Positions 1-8,400 of a stretch of 64,000 bases of DNA are shown here, piece after piece. Both the position numbers and the translations under genes were made by a program. Positions within the stretch are counted from its first letter, which is position 1. Every line of letters starts with the position of its first letter. The stretch is from Epithemia pelagica (taxonomy: Eukaryota > Bacillariophyta > Bacillariophyceae > Surirellales > Surirellaceae): NCBI GenBank assembly GCA_946965045.2, contig OX337228.1, forward strand, positions 3,038,001-3,102,000, in the 5' to 3' direction. Below the pieces are notes generated by a model that was given only the letters and a program-made list of their open reading frames with translations, searched no databases and was not told the DNA's origin.

Positions 1-1982
1 CATATGTTGAAAATGAACTCAACAAAAAGTCGCATCTTGGAACTGTGCAAGAGACAGAAGATGATGGCAATTCAACAGGAGTAGTTGACGATACAGAGAA
101 AACGAATCGACCCTTTCACGCTGAAATTCTACAAACTTTAAGCGGGGGACTTGCTGACATTTTCTCGGTTCGAACACCGTGGAGCAATAGGCGAGGTGAT
201 GATAACGCCGCAGATGACGCGGCTTACGAAGACGAAGTAGTTGTGGATGAGGCACAAAATCATGAATTACAGGCGGAAAAGTCGGAACTTCAAGCTGAAG
301 CCTTCAACGAGAGAATTGACCCTGAACCATATGGACAATCTGTCCGAACTTTTCAAGCGTCCTTGTCGGATTATGGTTCCATCTACTCGGAGAGCGGCGT
401 GAGACCACACATTCGCCCCTGTCGACTTTTCTGTCGACCCGGGAAAAGCCCCTGTAGACTTTTCTGTCGACCCGGGAAAACGACTCGTGAGAGACAAGAA
501 GCCGAATTAGAGGAACAATCACAACTGAGTAGGGATCTGGAGACAGCAAAAGAAGCGAACAAAGCAGAATCAGAACATACGACTGTAATGTACAACGGTA
601 GTATTGAACGTTTGACAAAAGAAGAATCCCTTCTTCTTCAAGCATGGAGAACAACCAAGGCGAACGCCGACAAATCAGAAAATCAAGGAGCCATTCAAAC
701 GAGCATGTCGGAAAAGACTGCAAGTTCTCACTCAGAAAACCCTGCTCCCAATTCGAATCCTATCAATACATCGCCTTCTAGTTCGGAACGCAGCTCCCTG
801 GTTGAACAAACCTTGTCCAGTGGGGCAGCAGTCTTGACTGCCACGAGATCCTTGTTGTCCCTGACTGAAAGGCAAGCAGAGGCTTCAGAGGCATCAACTC
901 AGGTGGCGGCAAATAAGATCAACAATGGACAGAGATCTACTACCGTTGAAGAATCTTCAAATTCAAGTGTAGTGACAGGACCTGTGAAAGCGGAAGAAGA
1001 ACAAGACAAAGAAAGCATGGCCGCTACCGAAAGAGAGGAAGAGGGTGGCTCACAGAGAAGCACGAGAACATCCAAGAGTAGCAATGTCGGACGCCGGCAA
1101 GCCAGAGCAGAACAAGCGAAACCACAGGCTACTTCGGCAACAACTACAGCAACAGATCCATCTGTGTCAGCTTCCCCAACAGGGCCTGTCGTATCGCAAA
1201 ATCAATCCACGGACAACTCTGGTTCTTCTGAGGGAAGAAGAAATCCAATGGGAAATGAGAAGAAACCGTCCGATTACGGCCAGCCAACTTTCCGGCAGTT
1301 AGCTTCTACAGAAGAAAGAGACGATGTTTCACATTCTGTTGAGGACAGTCCTGCGCTGCGAAAAGATAGTTCCACCACGAGAGGCCGAAGGCCCCGTTAT
1401 CGTCCCCCAACTTGGACATCCTCGCAAGACTCTGATCTGAAGAAGTCTGGCGTAGAAGCCGACATACCCTTGTACAAGCTTCATCGAAGCACTGAATTTG
1501 ACCGCGGAACACGTAGGGACAGTCTCTCTCAACCATATTTATCAGCGATGCCAGCTCCGTCAATAGAAGAATCGGAGATTTCCGTGAAGCATCGCGAAGT
1601 GGACAGATATACATCTTTGGAACAATCTGAACCAGCCGCGAATCTCACAGAGAAAACCAGCAATAGTCGCAGTGCTCCACGGGTAAGATTTGAAGGAGTG
1701 GGTATCCCCAATCAATTGCCGAAACAACATTCAAGACGAAGAAGACGATCCATTTATCAACGTACAATGCCACCTGCTGTGCCGGACCGTGTCGCTTCAA
1801 TTCACGGAATTTTGCGATCCGAAGATGAAGCCAGGCTCGAGTCGTATCAACAAAAACTCCAGCATGCATATGATGTAGAATCGTCGTATGATGGGGGTGT
1901 GCTGGATCTCTATGAGTCTGATGAATATTCTTCGACTGGCGGACTCATGTCGCTAGCGGCGCAATCTCATCACTTTTACTAA
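1..1982 (+). CDS. Ser/Glu-rich low-complexity protein, 5' partial
   Basis: The frame is open from base 3 to the TAA at 1980-1982. The codon at 45 is GTG, so the true start lies left of the window and at least 659 residues are visible. I do not recognise a family. Most of the protein is disordered, rich in Ser, Thr, Glu, Gln and Arg, with scattered RS and RRR runs. The last 90 residues, after a basic RRRRR stretch near 1735-1750, look more ordered and may be a conserved tail. A 33-bp in-frame tandem duplication at 415-480 inserts two copies of a Cys-containing CRLFCRPGK unit that does not match the surrounding composition. The function is unknown. The next gene (PRP38-like) is on the same strand 457 bp downstream. 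Confidence 0.7.
   Translation, partial: YVENELNKKSHLGTVQETEDDGNSTGVVDDTEKTNRPFHAEILQTLSGGLADIFSVRTPWSNRRGDDNAADDAAYEDEVVVDEAQNHELQAEKSELQAEAFNERIDPEPYGQSVRTFQASLSDYGSIYSESGVRPHIRPCRLFCRPGKSPCRLFCRPGKTTRERQEAELEEQSQLSRDLETAKEANKAESEHTTVMYNGSIERLTKEESLLLQAWRTTKANADKSENQGAIQTSMSEKTASSHSENPAPNSNPINTSPSSSERSSLVEQTLSSGAAVLTATRSLLSLTERQAEASEASTQVAANKINNGQRSTTVEESSNSSVVTGPVKAEEEQDKESMAATEREEEGGSQRSTRTSKSSNVGRRQARAEQAKPQATSATTTATDPSVSASPTGPVVSQNQSTDNSGSSEGRRNPMGNEKKPSDYGQPTFRQLASTEERDDVSHSVEDSPALRKDSSTTRGRRPRYRPPTWTSSQDSDLKKSGVEADIPLYKLHRSTEFDRGTRRDSLSQPYLSAMPAPSIEESEISVKHREVDRYTSLEQSEPAANLTEKTSNSRSAPRVRFEGVGIPNQLPKQHSRRRRRSIYQRTMPPAVPDRVASIHGILRSEDEARLESYQQKLQHAYDVESSYDGGVLDLYESDEYSSTGGLMSLAAQSHHFY
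415..480 (+). repeat. 33-bp tandem duplication inside the first gene
   Basis: Two adjacent 33-bp units (415-447 and 448-480) differ at one base (GTCGAC versus GTAGAC). Each contains GTCGACCCGGG and a CTTTTC/GAAAAG inverted pair. The unit is a multiple of three and stays in frame. Confidence 0.9.
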
Positions 1983-2439
1983 TATATTACATTTGCGGGA
2001 ACGCGTTTCGTTTGTTGTGGACGTCGTACCTTCATCCGAATAGTCGGTCGTAAACAAACGAATTTTGACATGCAAGCTCGAAAGGCGGAAGACTCGTTAG
2101 ACATTGAATTCTTTCTGACAGAAGCAAACTCATAAATAGCAGAAGCAAACTCGCATAAATAGCACCTTATTAGTGACGGAGATGGATTGGAAAATCGTAG
2201 CTAGCATAGTCAGAGTACCGAGTACCGACTGCAATGCATTGCTAATTGCTAATGCTTCGGTTAAAAGCTACTCCTAGGAGTACGATGGGATGATGGGGGT
2301 AGGTTAGTCGAGTCGTGCTTCTTGCGACGCTTTTCTCGTAACCTTAGCACCACCAACGGCGACAACGATGAACTTTTTCCATCGAGTTGTCTAGACACGT
2401 CTTTCTTGCTGTCACGTCAACAAACGCAACACTTTGATT
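1983..2439. other. intergenic region with direct repeat and palindrome
   Basis: No gene is seen. It holds a near-exact 21/23-bp direct repeat at 2120-2140 and 2141-2163 (core AGAAGCAAACTC then ATAAATAGC). It also holds short repeats GAGTACC/GAGTACC and ATTGCTA near 2215-2250, and the perfect 14-bp palindrome TACTCCTAGGAGTA at 2269-2282. It probably carries the terminator of the upstream gene and the promoter of the PRP38-like gene. Confidence 0.6.
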
Positions 2440-3816
2440 ATGTCTCGCGCAGCCCTATGGCGGCAAGAAGGAAATGCCAGAGAGCGTGAACGGCAAGCCG
2501 AAGAGTTGTATCAAACGGTAGTGGCAGAAGGACGAGAACGAGCGGCTCGTTCCAAGTCGATTGTGCCGTTGTGGGGCCCAGACAATGATTCCTTCCATTG
2601 GAATCCTCTCCTACTGAAAAATACCATTCATTCACCCTACTTTCAGAAATGTTGCAAAAATTTGTCTGACTGGAATGCCGTCGTCGACGAGATTTATTAC
2701 GAAGTGAAACATGTCCAACCGTTTGCAGTGGCCAGCCACAAGACACCCAGCACGGCCTTTTGTTTGCTGCTGCGAATGCTTGCTCTCCGAATGACGGACC
2801 ATCAAATGGATTTGACATTAAAGCATGCTGATTCCCCGTACATCCGTGCAATTGGATTTTTATACCTACGATATGCTGGTACACCGGAACAAATAATCAA
2901 CTGGATACAGCCGTATTTATACGACGACGAACCGTTGGTTGTTGAAGCTGGCCACGGAGCGCCCTCGACAACAATAGGTCAATTCGTGAGAGACTTGTTT
3001 CGTTCGAGGGATTTTCATGGAACGCCCTTACCACGATTTCCTAACGAAGTGGAACGAGCCATTCAAGTGTTGTTGTTGCAGGCCGAAAAAGTATCGGAAC
3101 GGGCCTTGTTACATGCCAAAAATGCACAGCGCATGTCCTACTTCCAAGCTTTGGGAAATGAGGTCATGGCATTATACGGGGACGATGAAAACCCCATTAC
3201 ATGGTACAAAGCTGTCATTGACCGAGTTATTACTCGTGACGATGTTACGGGTGCATCGCTAGTCCACCCCAAGTTTGTCGTCACCTTTCCTGAATACGGA
3301 AATACAGAAACTGTTCTACTGGGTGAATTGGATATGATTAACGGGGGAAGCTGGAGACACGAGGACGCTAGTAGTAGTCGAGGAAGCAATCGCGACTACG
3401 ACAGGCACCAAGGACGAGATCGCCCCGGCACATCTTCTCGTGGTCGCCGGGATGGTGATTTGTACGACGAAGTCCGTCGTCACGAACGTGATTCGGCTAC
3501 GTCATCGTCGGGTAGGGCTGGATGGGCACGGCGACCCCCAACCACAAAAAATGCCTTGTCGGTCCAGGCTGCACGACCGAAACACTCTGTAAACGATGAT
3601 TCATCCAATCCTACATCACGACGACGTCCATTTGACTCTGAACATGGTCATGGTGGAACAACAGGAATGGACAATGCTGACAGAACCTCACGACAGAAGC
3701 CCCATGGTAACCACCAAGAATCCCAGAGCAACGGGAGAACCGAAAGAAAACGGTCGGCGGAAGAAATGGCTGCCATTCAAGAAAAGAAACGTAACTTGAT
3801 GGCCAGATATGGATAA
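2440..3816 (+). CDS. PRP38 family pre-mRNA splicing factor (PRPF38B-like)
   Basis: 458 residues starting at ATG 2440; the in-frame TTG at 2434 is not used. Residues about 50-230 form the PRP38 domain: NPLLLKNTIHSPYF, then WNAVVDEIYYEVKHVQP, STAFCLLLRML, a DSPYIRAIGFLYLRY block and an acidic YLYDDEPL segment. The spacing and the text of these blocks resemble PRPF38B more than yeast Prp38. The C-terminal half is Arg/Ser/Asp/Gly-rich with RD, RG and ER dipeptides, as in spliceosomal RS-type tails. PRP38 proteins join the U4/U6.U5 tri-snRNP/B complex in the nucleus and are needed for spliceosome activation. No intron is apparent. Confidence 0.9.
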   Translation: MSRAALWRQEGNARERERQAEELYQTVVAEGRERAARSKSIVPLWGPDNDSFHWNPLLLKNTIHSPYFQKCCKNLSDWNAVVDEIYYEVKHVQPFAVASHKTPSTAFCLLLRMLALRMTDHQMDLTLKHADSPYIRAIGFLYLRYAGTPEQIINWIQPYLYDDEPLVVEAGHGAPSTTIGQFVRDLFRSRDFHGTPLPRFPNEVERAIQVLLLQAEKVSERALLHAKNAQRMSYFQALGNEVMALYGDDENPITWYKAVIDRVITRDDVTGASLVHPKFVVTFPEYGNTETVLLGELDMINGGSWRHEDASSSRGSNRDYDRHQGRDRPGTSSRGRRDGDLYDEVRRHERDSATSSSGRAGWARRPPTTKNALSVQAARPKHSVNDDSSNPTSRRRPFDSEHGHGGTTGMDNADRTSRQKPHGNHQESQSNGRTERKRSAEEMAAIQEKKRNLMARYG

Positions 3817-4113
3817 GATTCACCAAGAAATGTGGTAAGAGAACGACGCCTAGTACCTACCACCTGTGTTTTCTTTGTATTTCTGACGAAGTTTTACACT
3901 TGTACACCCCGAGTTGATGGGTGGAAAGGGGAAAGGCCGAGGCCATGGATGATTGCTTGAGCTAGAAAACAACTACTTGTAGGTTGTGGATGAAAGCGGA
4001 TTGCTCGAATGGGAAATATGAATTGGATGGTAATTTTGCTGCTAAGATCAAGGGTAAAGAAAACACATCTTGTGATTCCAAACCAGTACACCAGCTGAAC
4101 AGCGCATTATACA

Positions 4114-4718
4114 TCATTGTATGCTCTTTGTTCGAATGGAATCATCTCCGTCGTAGGTCTGACCGTTGCGAGGATGTTTTGCTGCAGTCAAAATGATAAA
4201 ATTTGGAGTATGTGGGCGACGACAAAAGAAGTTAGTGACAAACGTAATGGCCAAGGACATACCGTATTGATCGTCATGGTCATACCACCAGTCATCCGGA
4301 GCATCCTGACTGTCGGTGTCGCTGCTTTCTGTTTTCTGTCGCATGCACCTCTTCTCTTCACCTTGCGCACGGGATCAAGATCAACATTGTTATGAATTGT
4401 GCTTTGAATCGGGATTCGGGAGTGAACTTCAAAATATCAGGCTTAAGTGGAATTTTTCGTGTGTCTGTCCGGCTATCGTTTTTAGCGAATGGATCTTCCG
4501 AGTAGCGAGACGAGAGCGCAGCAGCCACAAATGCGTCCTGGATGGGCGATGAATAAAAGCTTTTCCATCTATTTCTTGTTCACGATTGGCGACAGGATTT
4601 TGCAGCAACGCCACCCAAATAGGGTGCCAATAGACGAGAGACACAAGTTCTTCGTACTGTCTGTGAGGGCTGCTTCTTACAAGTAGCCAGTCTTTGTTCG
4701 TTGTAGTACTTTTGTCAT
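4114..4718 (-). pseudogene. frame-broken gene of unknown function (candidate pseudogene or mis-assembled gene)
   Basis: Minus-strand coding-like text changes frame several times. An ATG at 4718 opens a short piece that ends at a GTAAGA donor (4680). A frame without ATG reads through 4700-4546 (…YEELVSLVYWHPIW…). A second frame reads about 4546-4395 (…AALSSRYSEDPFAKND…). A third, acidic one reads 4374-4263 (…SQDAPDDWWYDHDDQY). The last piece ends exactly at a GTATGT donor (4262). It can be joined across an 81-bp intron with a TTTTGACTGCAG acceptor to a final exon 4181-4114 ending in TGA. The first two long frames join if one base is added. Either this is a decayed gene, or a real small gene with single-base deletions or additional tiny introns. 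The protein is not recognised. Its 5' end lies 16 bp from the start of the divergent lipase gene. Confidence 0.35.
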
Positions 4719-4734
4719 CCAGGAGTGAGAGACG

Positions 4735-6288
4735 ATGAAGAAGCTCTCTCAAATGTTGCAAAGCAATTCTAGCCTCGCGTCAACCTCCAACTCCTCGGTG
4801 CCAACAACAGATAGCAAAGGTCGTGTCTGTACCTTGGAGAGTAAAGAGGTTGACTCAATTATCAAAGGATTGACTTTTGCGACCCTCAGTATCATTGAAG
4901 ATGATGAAGGAGCCAAACGTCCCTACCAACTAGAGGCAATCAAGCAGATCGTTGGATCCAATGAAGAAGCCAGCAAAGGCCTCAATGAGTTGCTAGAAAA
5001 CTCATTTGGCATGCAGCTTGACTGTCGCATTGACGTCAGGGGATCTTCCGAAAGTGGCTATCCTCTTGGTGTTCAAGGATACATTGCTCACAATGACAAA
5101 ACCATTGTCCTCTCATACAAATTGCAGAAAACGGTGTTTCAGTTCTTGGAAGACATGGACTCAACGAGCACGGATTGGGATATTCACAGGCACACATCTT
5201 CGACCTCTTCAGCAGGTTTGCTAGTGGACCAGTTTATGTCAATGTGTAGTAATGTCGGAGGGTTCTTGAAGCCTGGTGTACACACAGGGTTTTATCAGAA
5301 CTTTTTGGCAACGCTCCCTCTGATCAAAGCACATATTAACCCTCTTCTTACACCCGACCAGCCCCGCCGATCCCTCTTTGTCGTCGGACATTCAATTGGC
5401 GCAGGAGTGGCAACCTTGGCCGCCTGCTATTTCCTTTTGGAGTTTGACTGGGCCAATATACCTCACAGGCTAGTCAATGTAACTGGAGGAAGCCCTCGAA
5501 GCTGCTCGCAGCACATGAAAGCCATGATTGACGAGAGAAGGAAAACCTACGAAGATTCCGTTCGACTGTTTCGTGTGATACAAGAGGACGACATTGTACC
5601 TCTTATGCCTTCCAGCAACTATGGTTTCCAACATGTATTTCCATACGTTTCGATTGACGAGAAGGGCAATATAACGAAACAGGGAGATCCACCAATTGTA
5701 CGGAGCAGCTCGTTCCGAACAGATGGTGGCGTCAACGGTACAACGGCATCGATTACGGAAGATAAAGGAAAGAAAGATCGAGTGGCACGGTCACCAAAGT
5801 CGTTGCGTTCACATACACACAATTCGTACATGGAACCATTTCTCCGGGTAAAAGGTGTCAACACCGTTGCCGAGCTCCGACTCAAAGCCTTGGCCCCATT
5901 CTCTCTCCATCCCATCAAACCAGCCAGCGACAGCAGCACCAAAAAGAAATCATCGTATCCCAACACTCCTAGAATCAAGAGCGCACCAATGGCAAACAGC
6001 AACAGTGCCAATGGCAACAAGAGCGGTTCTTGGTGGAAGAACAAGAGCAAGAGCCGAAAACCAACTGGGAACAACAAAACACAGAAAGCAAGTAACAACA
6101 AATCAAAGAAAGCGGTAGAGGTTGAGAAGACATACGGCCCTGATGATATGCAAGAAAAGTCTGGGTCCGTAGCTTTGTCCGAGGATTTTTCAAGCGAGCC
6201 ATCAACATCACCTGGGATTGTCCTTCACACAAGTAAACCTCCCTCCAACAAACGGAACCAAAGAGGAATTGTGGTAGTGGGACGCTGA
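4735..6288 (+). CDS. class-3 (fungal-type) lipase / alpha-beta hydrolase
   Basis: 517 residues, starting at ATG 4735. The catalytic core lies at about residues 175-310. FVVGHSIGAGVATLAA carries the GxSxG nucleophile elbow (Ser near 221). EEDDIVP-like acidic residues near 285 supply the likely catalytic Asp. A His in GFQHVFPY near 300 is the probable third member of the triad. The HTGFY segment before the elbow is typical of Lipase_3 proteins (neutral lipid or phospholipid acyl hydrolases). There is no signal peptide or membrane span. The last about 170 residues are basic and low-complexity (Lys/Asn/Ser), unlike the family. The substrate is unknown. A damaged gene starts divergently 16 bp upstream, so a more downstream lipase start cannot be excluded. 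Confidence 0.85.
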   Translation: MKKLSQMLQSNSSLASTSNSSVPTTDSKGRVCTLESKEVDSIIKGLTFATLSIIEDDEGAKRPYQLEAIKQIVGSNEEASKGLNELLENSFGMQLDCRIDVRGSSESGYPLGVQGYIAHNDKTIVLSYKLQKTVFQFLEDMDSTSTDWDIHRHTSSTSSAGLLVDQFMSMCSNVGGFLKPGVHTGFYQNFLATLPLIKAHINPLLTPDQPRRSLFVVGHSIGAGVATLAACYFLLEFDWANIPHRLVNVTGGSPRSCSQHMKAMIDERRKTYEDSVRLFRVIQEDDIVPLMPSSNYGFQHVFPYVSIDEKGNITKQGDPPIVRSSSFRTDGGVNGTTASITEDKGKKDRVARSPKSLRSHTHNSYMEPFLRVKGVNTVAELRLKALAPFSLHPIKPASDSSTKKKSSYPNTPRIKSAPMANSNSANGNKSGSWWKNKSKSRKPTGNNKTQKASNNKSKKAVEVEKTYGPDDMQEKSGSVALSEDFSSEPSTSPGIVLHTSKPPSNKRNQRGIVVVGR

Positions 6289-6715
6289 TAACTCTTTTTC
6301 CTTTTGGAACATCATTCATGGTTTCCGTGGGCACGATCACAAGGGAAGGACCAACGCGACGGCGTGATCTCTACGCATGTAATTATTTGCGGTTCCTGCT
6401 CTTTGGTTTTCCTCGCTCTCCCGCACAGAATTCCCCAACGTTTTCTGTCTTGTTGTATTCCTAGTATTAATAATCTCATTCTGTTCTAAACAAATGCTCG
6501 CTCAAATCCACCTACCTGAATTTGTTCGTCTTCACTAATAGTCCGTCGTCTTGTTAAACAAACATGAAAGAATGTTACACGGAAAAGCTTAACTTCTAGT
6601 ACTTCGGACCGATTCCTCACTTGTCATTACTGGATGGTTTTCTCTCACTATCTTTCCTTCCTTTTCAACTAGTAGTTTCCTTCATTTTACATATTGTAAT
6701 GCTGCGCTTCCTTCT
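6289..6715. other. intergenic, convergent 3' ends
   Basis: This lies between the 3' ends of the lipase and the coiled-coil gene. It is pyrimidine-rich and AT-rich, as expected for two 3' UTRs. No gene or clear repeat is seen. Confidence 0.5.
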
Positions 6716-7849
6716 TTACCCACTGTAACCACGACGAGACGAAAAGTTGGAGGATGTGGTTCCACCAACACCGCTTCGTGTGAATTCATTGCGTTCCAAA
6801 CGTCGGTCCAAAAGATCGGACAAAGGTGCCAAATCGTCTGGATTCAAATTTGTCTTCTCTGACAATTCTCGTACCAAGCTTTCACCCGGACTGCGACCAG
6901 TGCTCCTCAAGCTAGTACTACTGGGTGTAACGCGCGCATCAGTGTCGTATCGACGGCGACTACTCGCAGAAGAAGGAGTACGGCGAGTATCTTCCATGGA
7001 ATAGGAATGGGTACTTGTAGAAGCCGCAGTGCTACGACTGGTTGGTGCCGTTCGATAACGACTACGCTCGTAATCAGTTCCTGTCGATGAGGTCACTGGA
7101 TTCGCGGGAGAACTGAATGTTCGGTTCCCGCTTTGTTGTTCATACTCCCGAATTCGGTGGCGAAGTCTTTCGTTCTGCTGGATAACATCGTCTCGTTCGG
7201 AACGTGCGTCTCTTAGCAGCTTTCTCAGGTCATCATTTTCCGATTCTAATTGAGACTTTTCATCCAGCATGGCTTCTCGCATTTCCTGAGAAGCGAGTTT
7301 CTCGTCGCGGATTTGTTGAACCGTTTTCTGCAATTCTTCATTATGGCCTGTCACACCTCTCAACTTGCGCTCGAGGTCGTCGCGGTCCTGTCGAAGATTG
7401 GAAAAGTCTTGCTCCATCGCATCAAATTTTTCTTCCAATCTTGCCTTGTCCTCTTGAAGTTGCGAGGCACGATCACTCGAAGCCTCAATGGTATCCATGA
7501 GGTGATTGATACTGGCTTTCCAATTAGCAGAAGTGGGTTGCCGTAAACCTCGTCCTGGAGCAGGTGTGTTCACAGGTAAAGGTGCTTCATCAATGTAGCC
7601 TGGATCGTCACGCGGTGAATGCGTTGTAGTAGAAGCATAGGAGGAATGGGTGTTGTTGCCATTTGTTCGTCCCTCGTAGAATTGGGGTCTATCGTCAACC
7701 ACCACTCGTCTGCGTCTTCCAGAACCATTGAGATTGAGAGGGGTAGTAGATTCCTTCATCAATCCAGGATTCCTGACGAAAAAATCATCCAGCTCATTTC
7801 GGAACTTTTCGACAAAATGTTCCTCGATTTGATCTCTCGAATACGACAT
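6716..7849 (-). CDS. coiled-coil protein of unknown function
   Basis: 377 residues from ATG 7849 (MSYSRDQIEEHF…). The longer open frame begins at TTG, so it is not used. The N-terminal about 35 residues (Gln/Glu-rich helix, then FFVRNPGLM) look like a conserved short domain. Residues about 105-235 are a long, uninterrupted heptad-rich coiled coil (repeated LEEKF, DDLERKL, ENDDLRKLL, NERLRHRI). The remainder is Ser/Thr/Arg-rich and disordered, ending near a LNPDDLAPLSDLLDRRLE helix. Such an arrangement suggests a cytoskeletal, basal-body or vesicle scaffold, but nothing in the sequence decides between these. It is probably a single-exon gene, convergent with the lipase. Confidence 0.75.
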   Translation of the reverse strand: MSYSRDQIEEHFVEKFRNELDDFFVRNPGLMKESTTPLNLNGSGRRRRVVVDDRPQFYEGRTNGNNTHSSYASTTTHSPRDDPGYIDEAPLPVNTPAPGRGLRQPTSANWKASINHLMDTIEASSDRASQLQEDKARLEEKFDAMEQDFSNLRQDRDDLERKLRGVTGHNEELQKTVQQIRDEKLASQEMREAMLDEKSQLESENDDLRKLLRDARSERDDVIQQNERLRHRIREYEQQSGNRTFSSPANPVTSSTGTDYERSRYRTAPTSRSTAASTSTHSYSMEDTRRTPSSASSRRRYDTDARVTPSSTSLRSTGRSPGESLVRELSEKTNLNPDDLAPLSDLLDRRLERNEFTRSGVGGTTSSNFSSRRGYSG

Positions 7850-8400
7850 GATAACAGCTATCCCGAAACACCGATTCAATGACCTTGTCGATTGTAACTG
7901 CTTCCTAAGGAGACCGCCTAACTACTGGGAAATCCAATGAAATCGGGCTTGTGTTGAGCCTCATGAACAGCAATGACTTTGTTGGTGTGTTGGCTGTTGG
8001 CACTTAGCGCCCTCGGCACCCTCAAGATACTCAGAAAAATGTGCTAGGAGTACTTATGCGCGTACTCCTCTAGCTACTCCTACAATATCCGTAGGTAGTC
8101 TATGCCAGTTTCGTGCGGAAAGCGCGCCTAGAGTCTAGCTAGAGGTAGAGCGAACGAAAGCCATGATTAGCAAATCGCGTTATCTTGGTATCAGCAAAAA
8201 TGAGAATCATCCCAAACCAAAATGGAAGGTGATTTCCTGAATAGGTCACCCGATGCTCTTGCTGCAACAATCCATTGGGAACACGAGGTCTCCACATCTC
8301 GGTTGCTTACGTAGAGCCTATTTGCGATCCAAGTCCTTCCCCCTCGATTGCAGTCTCACCCTCTTTTGACTGTAATACTGTTTCCTCGTCATAGTGCTTC
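7850..8400. other. intergenic with AGGAGTA/TACTCCT inverted repeat
   Basis: No gene is seen. CTAGGAGTAC at 8044-8053 pairs with GTACTCCTCTAG at 8062-8073 around an 8-bp spacer, and another CTACTCCTAC follows at 8074. The region holds the promoter of the coiled-coil gene and the 3' flank of TBL1. Confidence 0.5.

Noticed and set aside
415..480. Possible cloning-vector sequence because of GTCGACCCGGG
   Set aside because: The surrounding frame is continuous and eukaryotic in character and the unit is a tandem in-frame repeat; two restriction-like hexamers are not enough.
6716..7879. Ten extra N-terminal residues on the coiled-coil protein
   Set aside because: The extension begins at TTG; the first ATG (7849) is used instead. 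The same correction was made for PRP38, PhyH, MLH1, the desulfhydrase-like enzyme, SGNH, TBC and endonuclease III-like genes.
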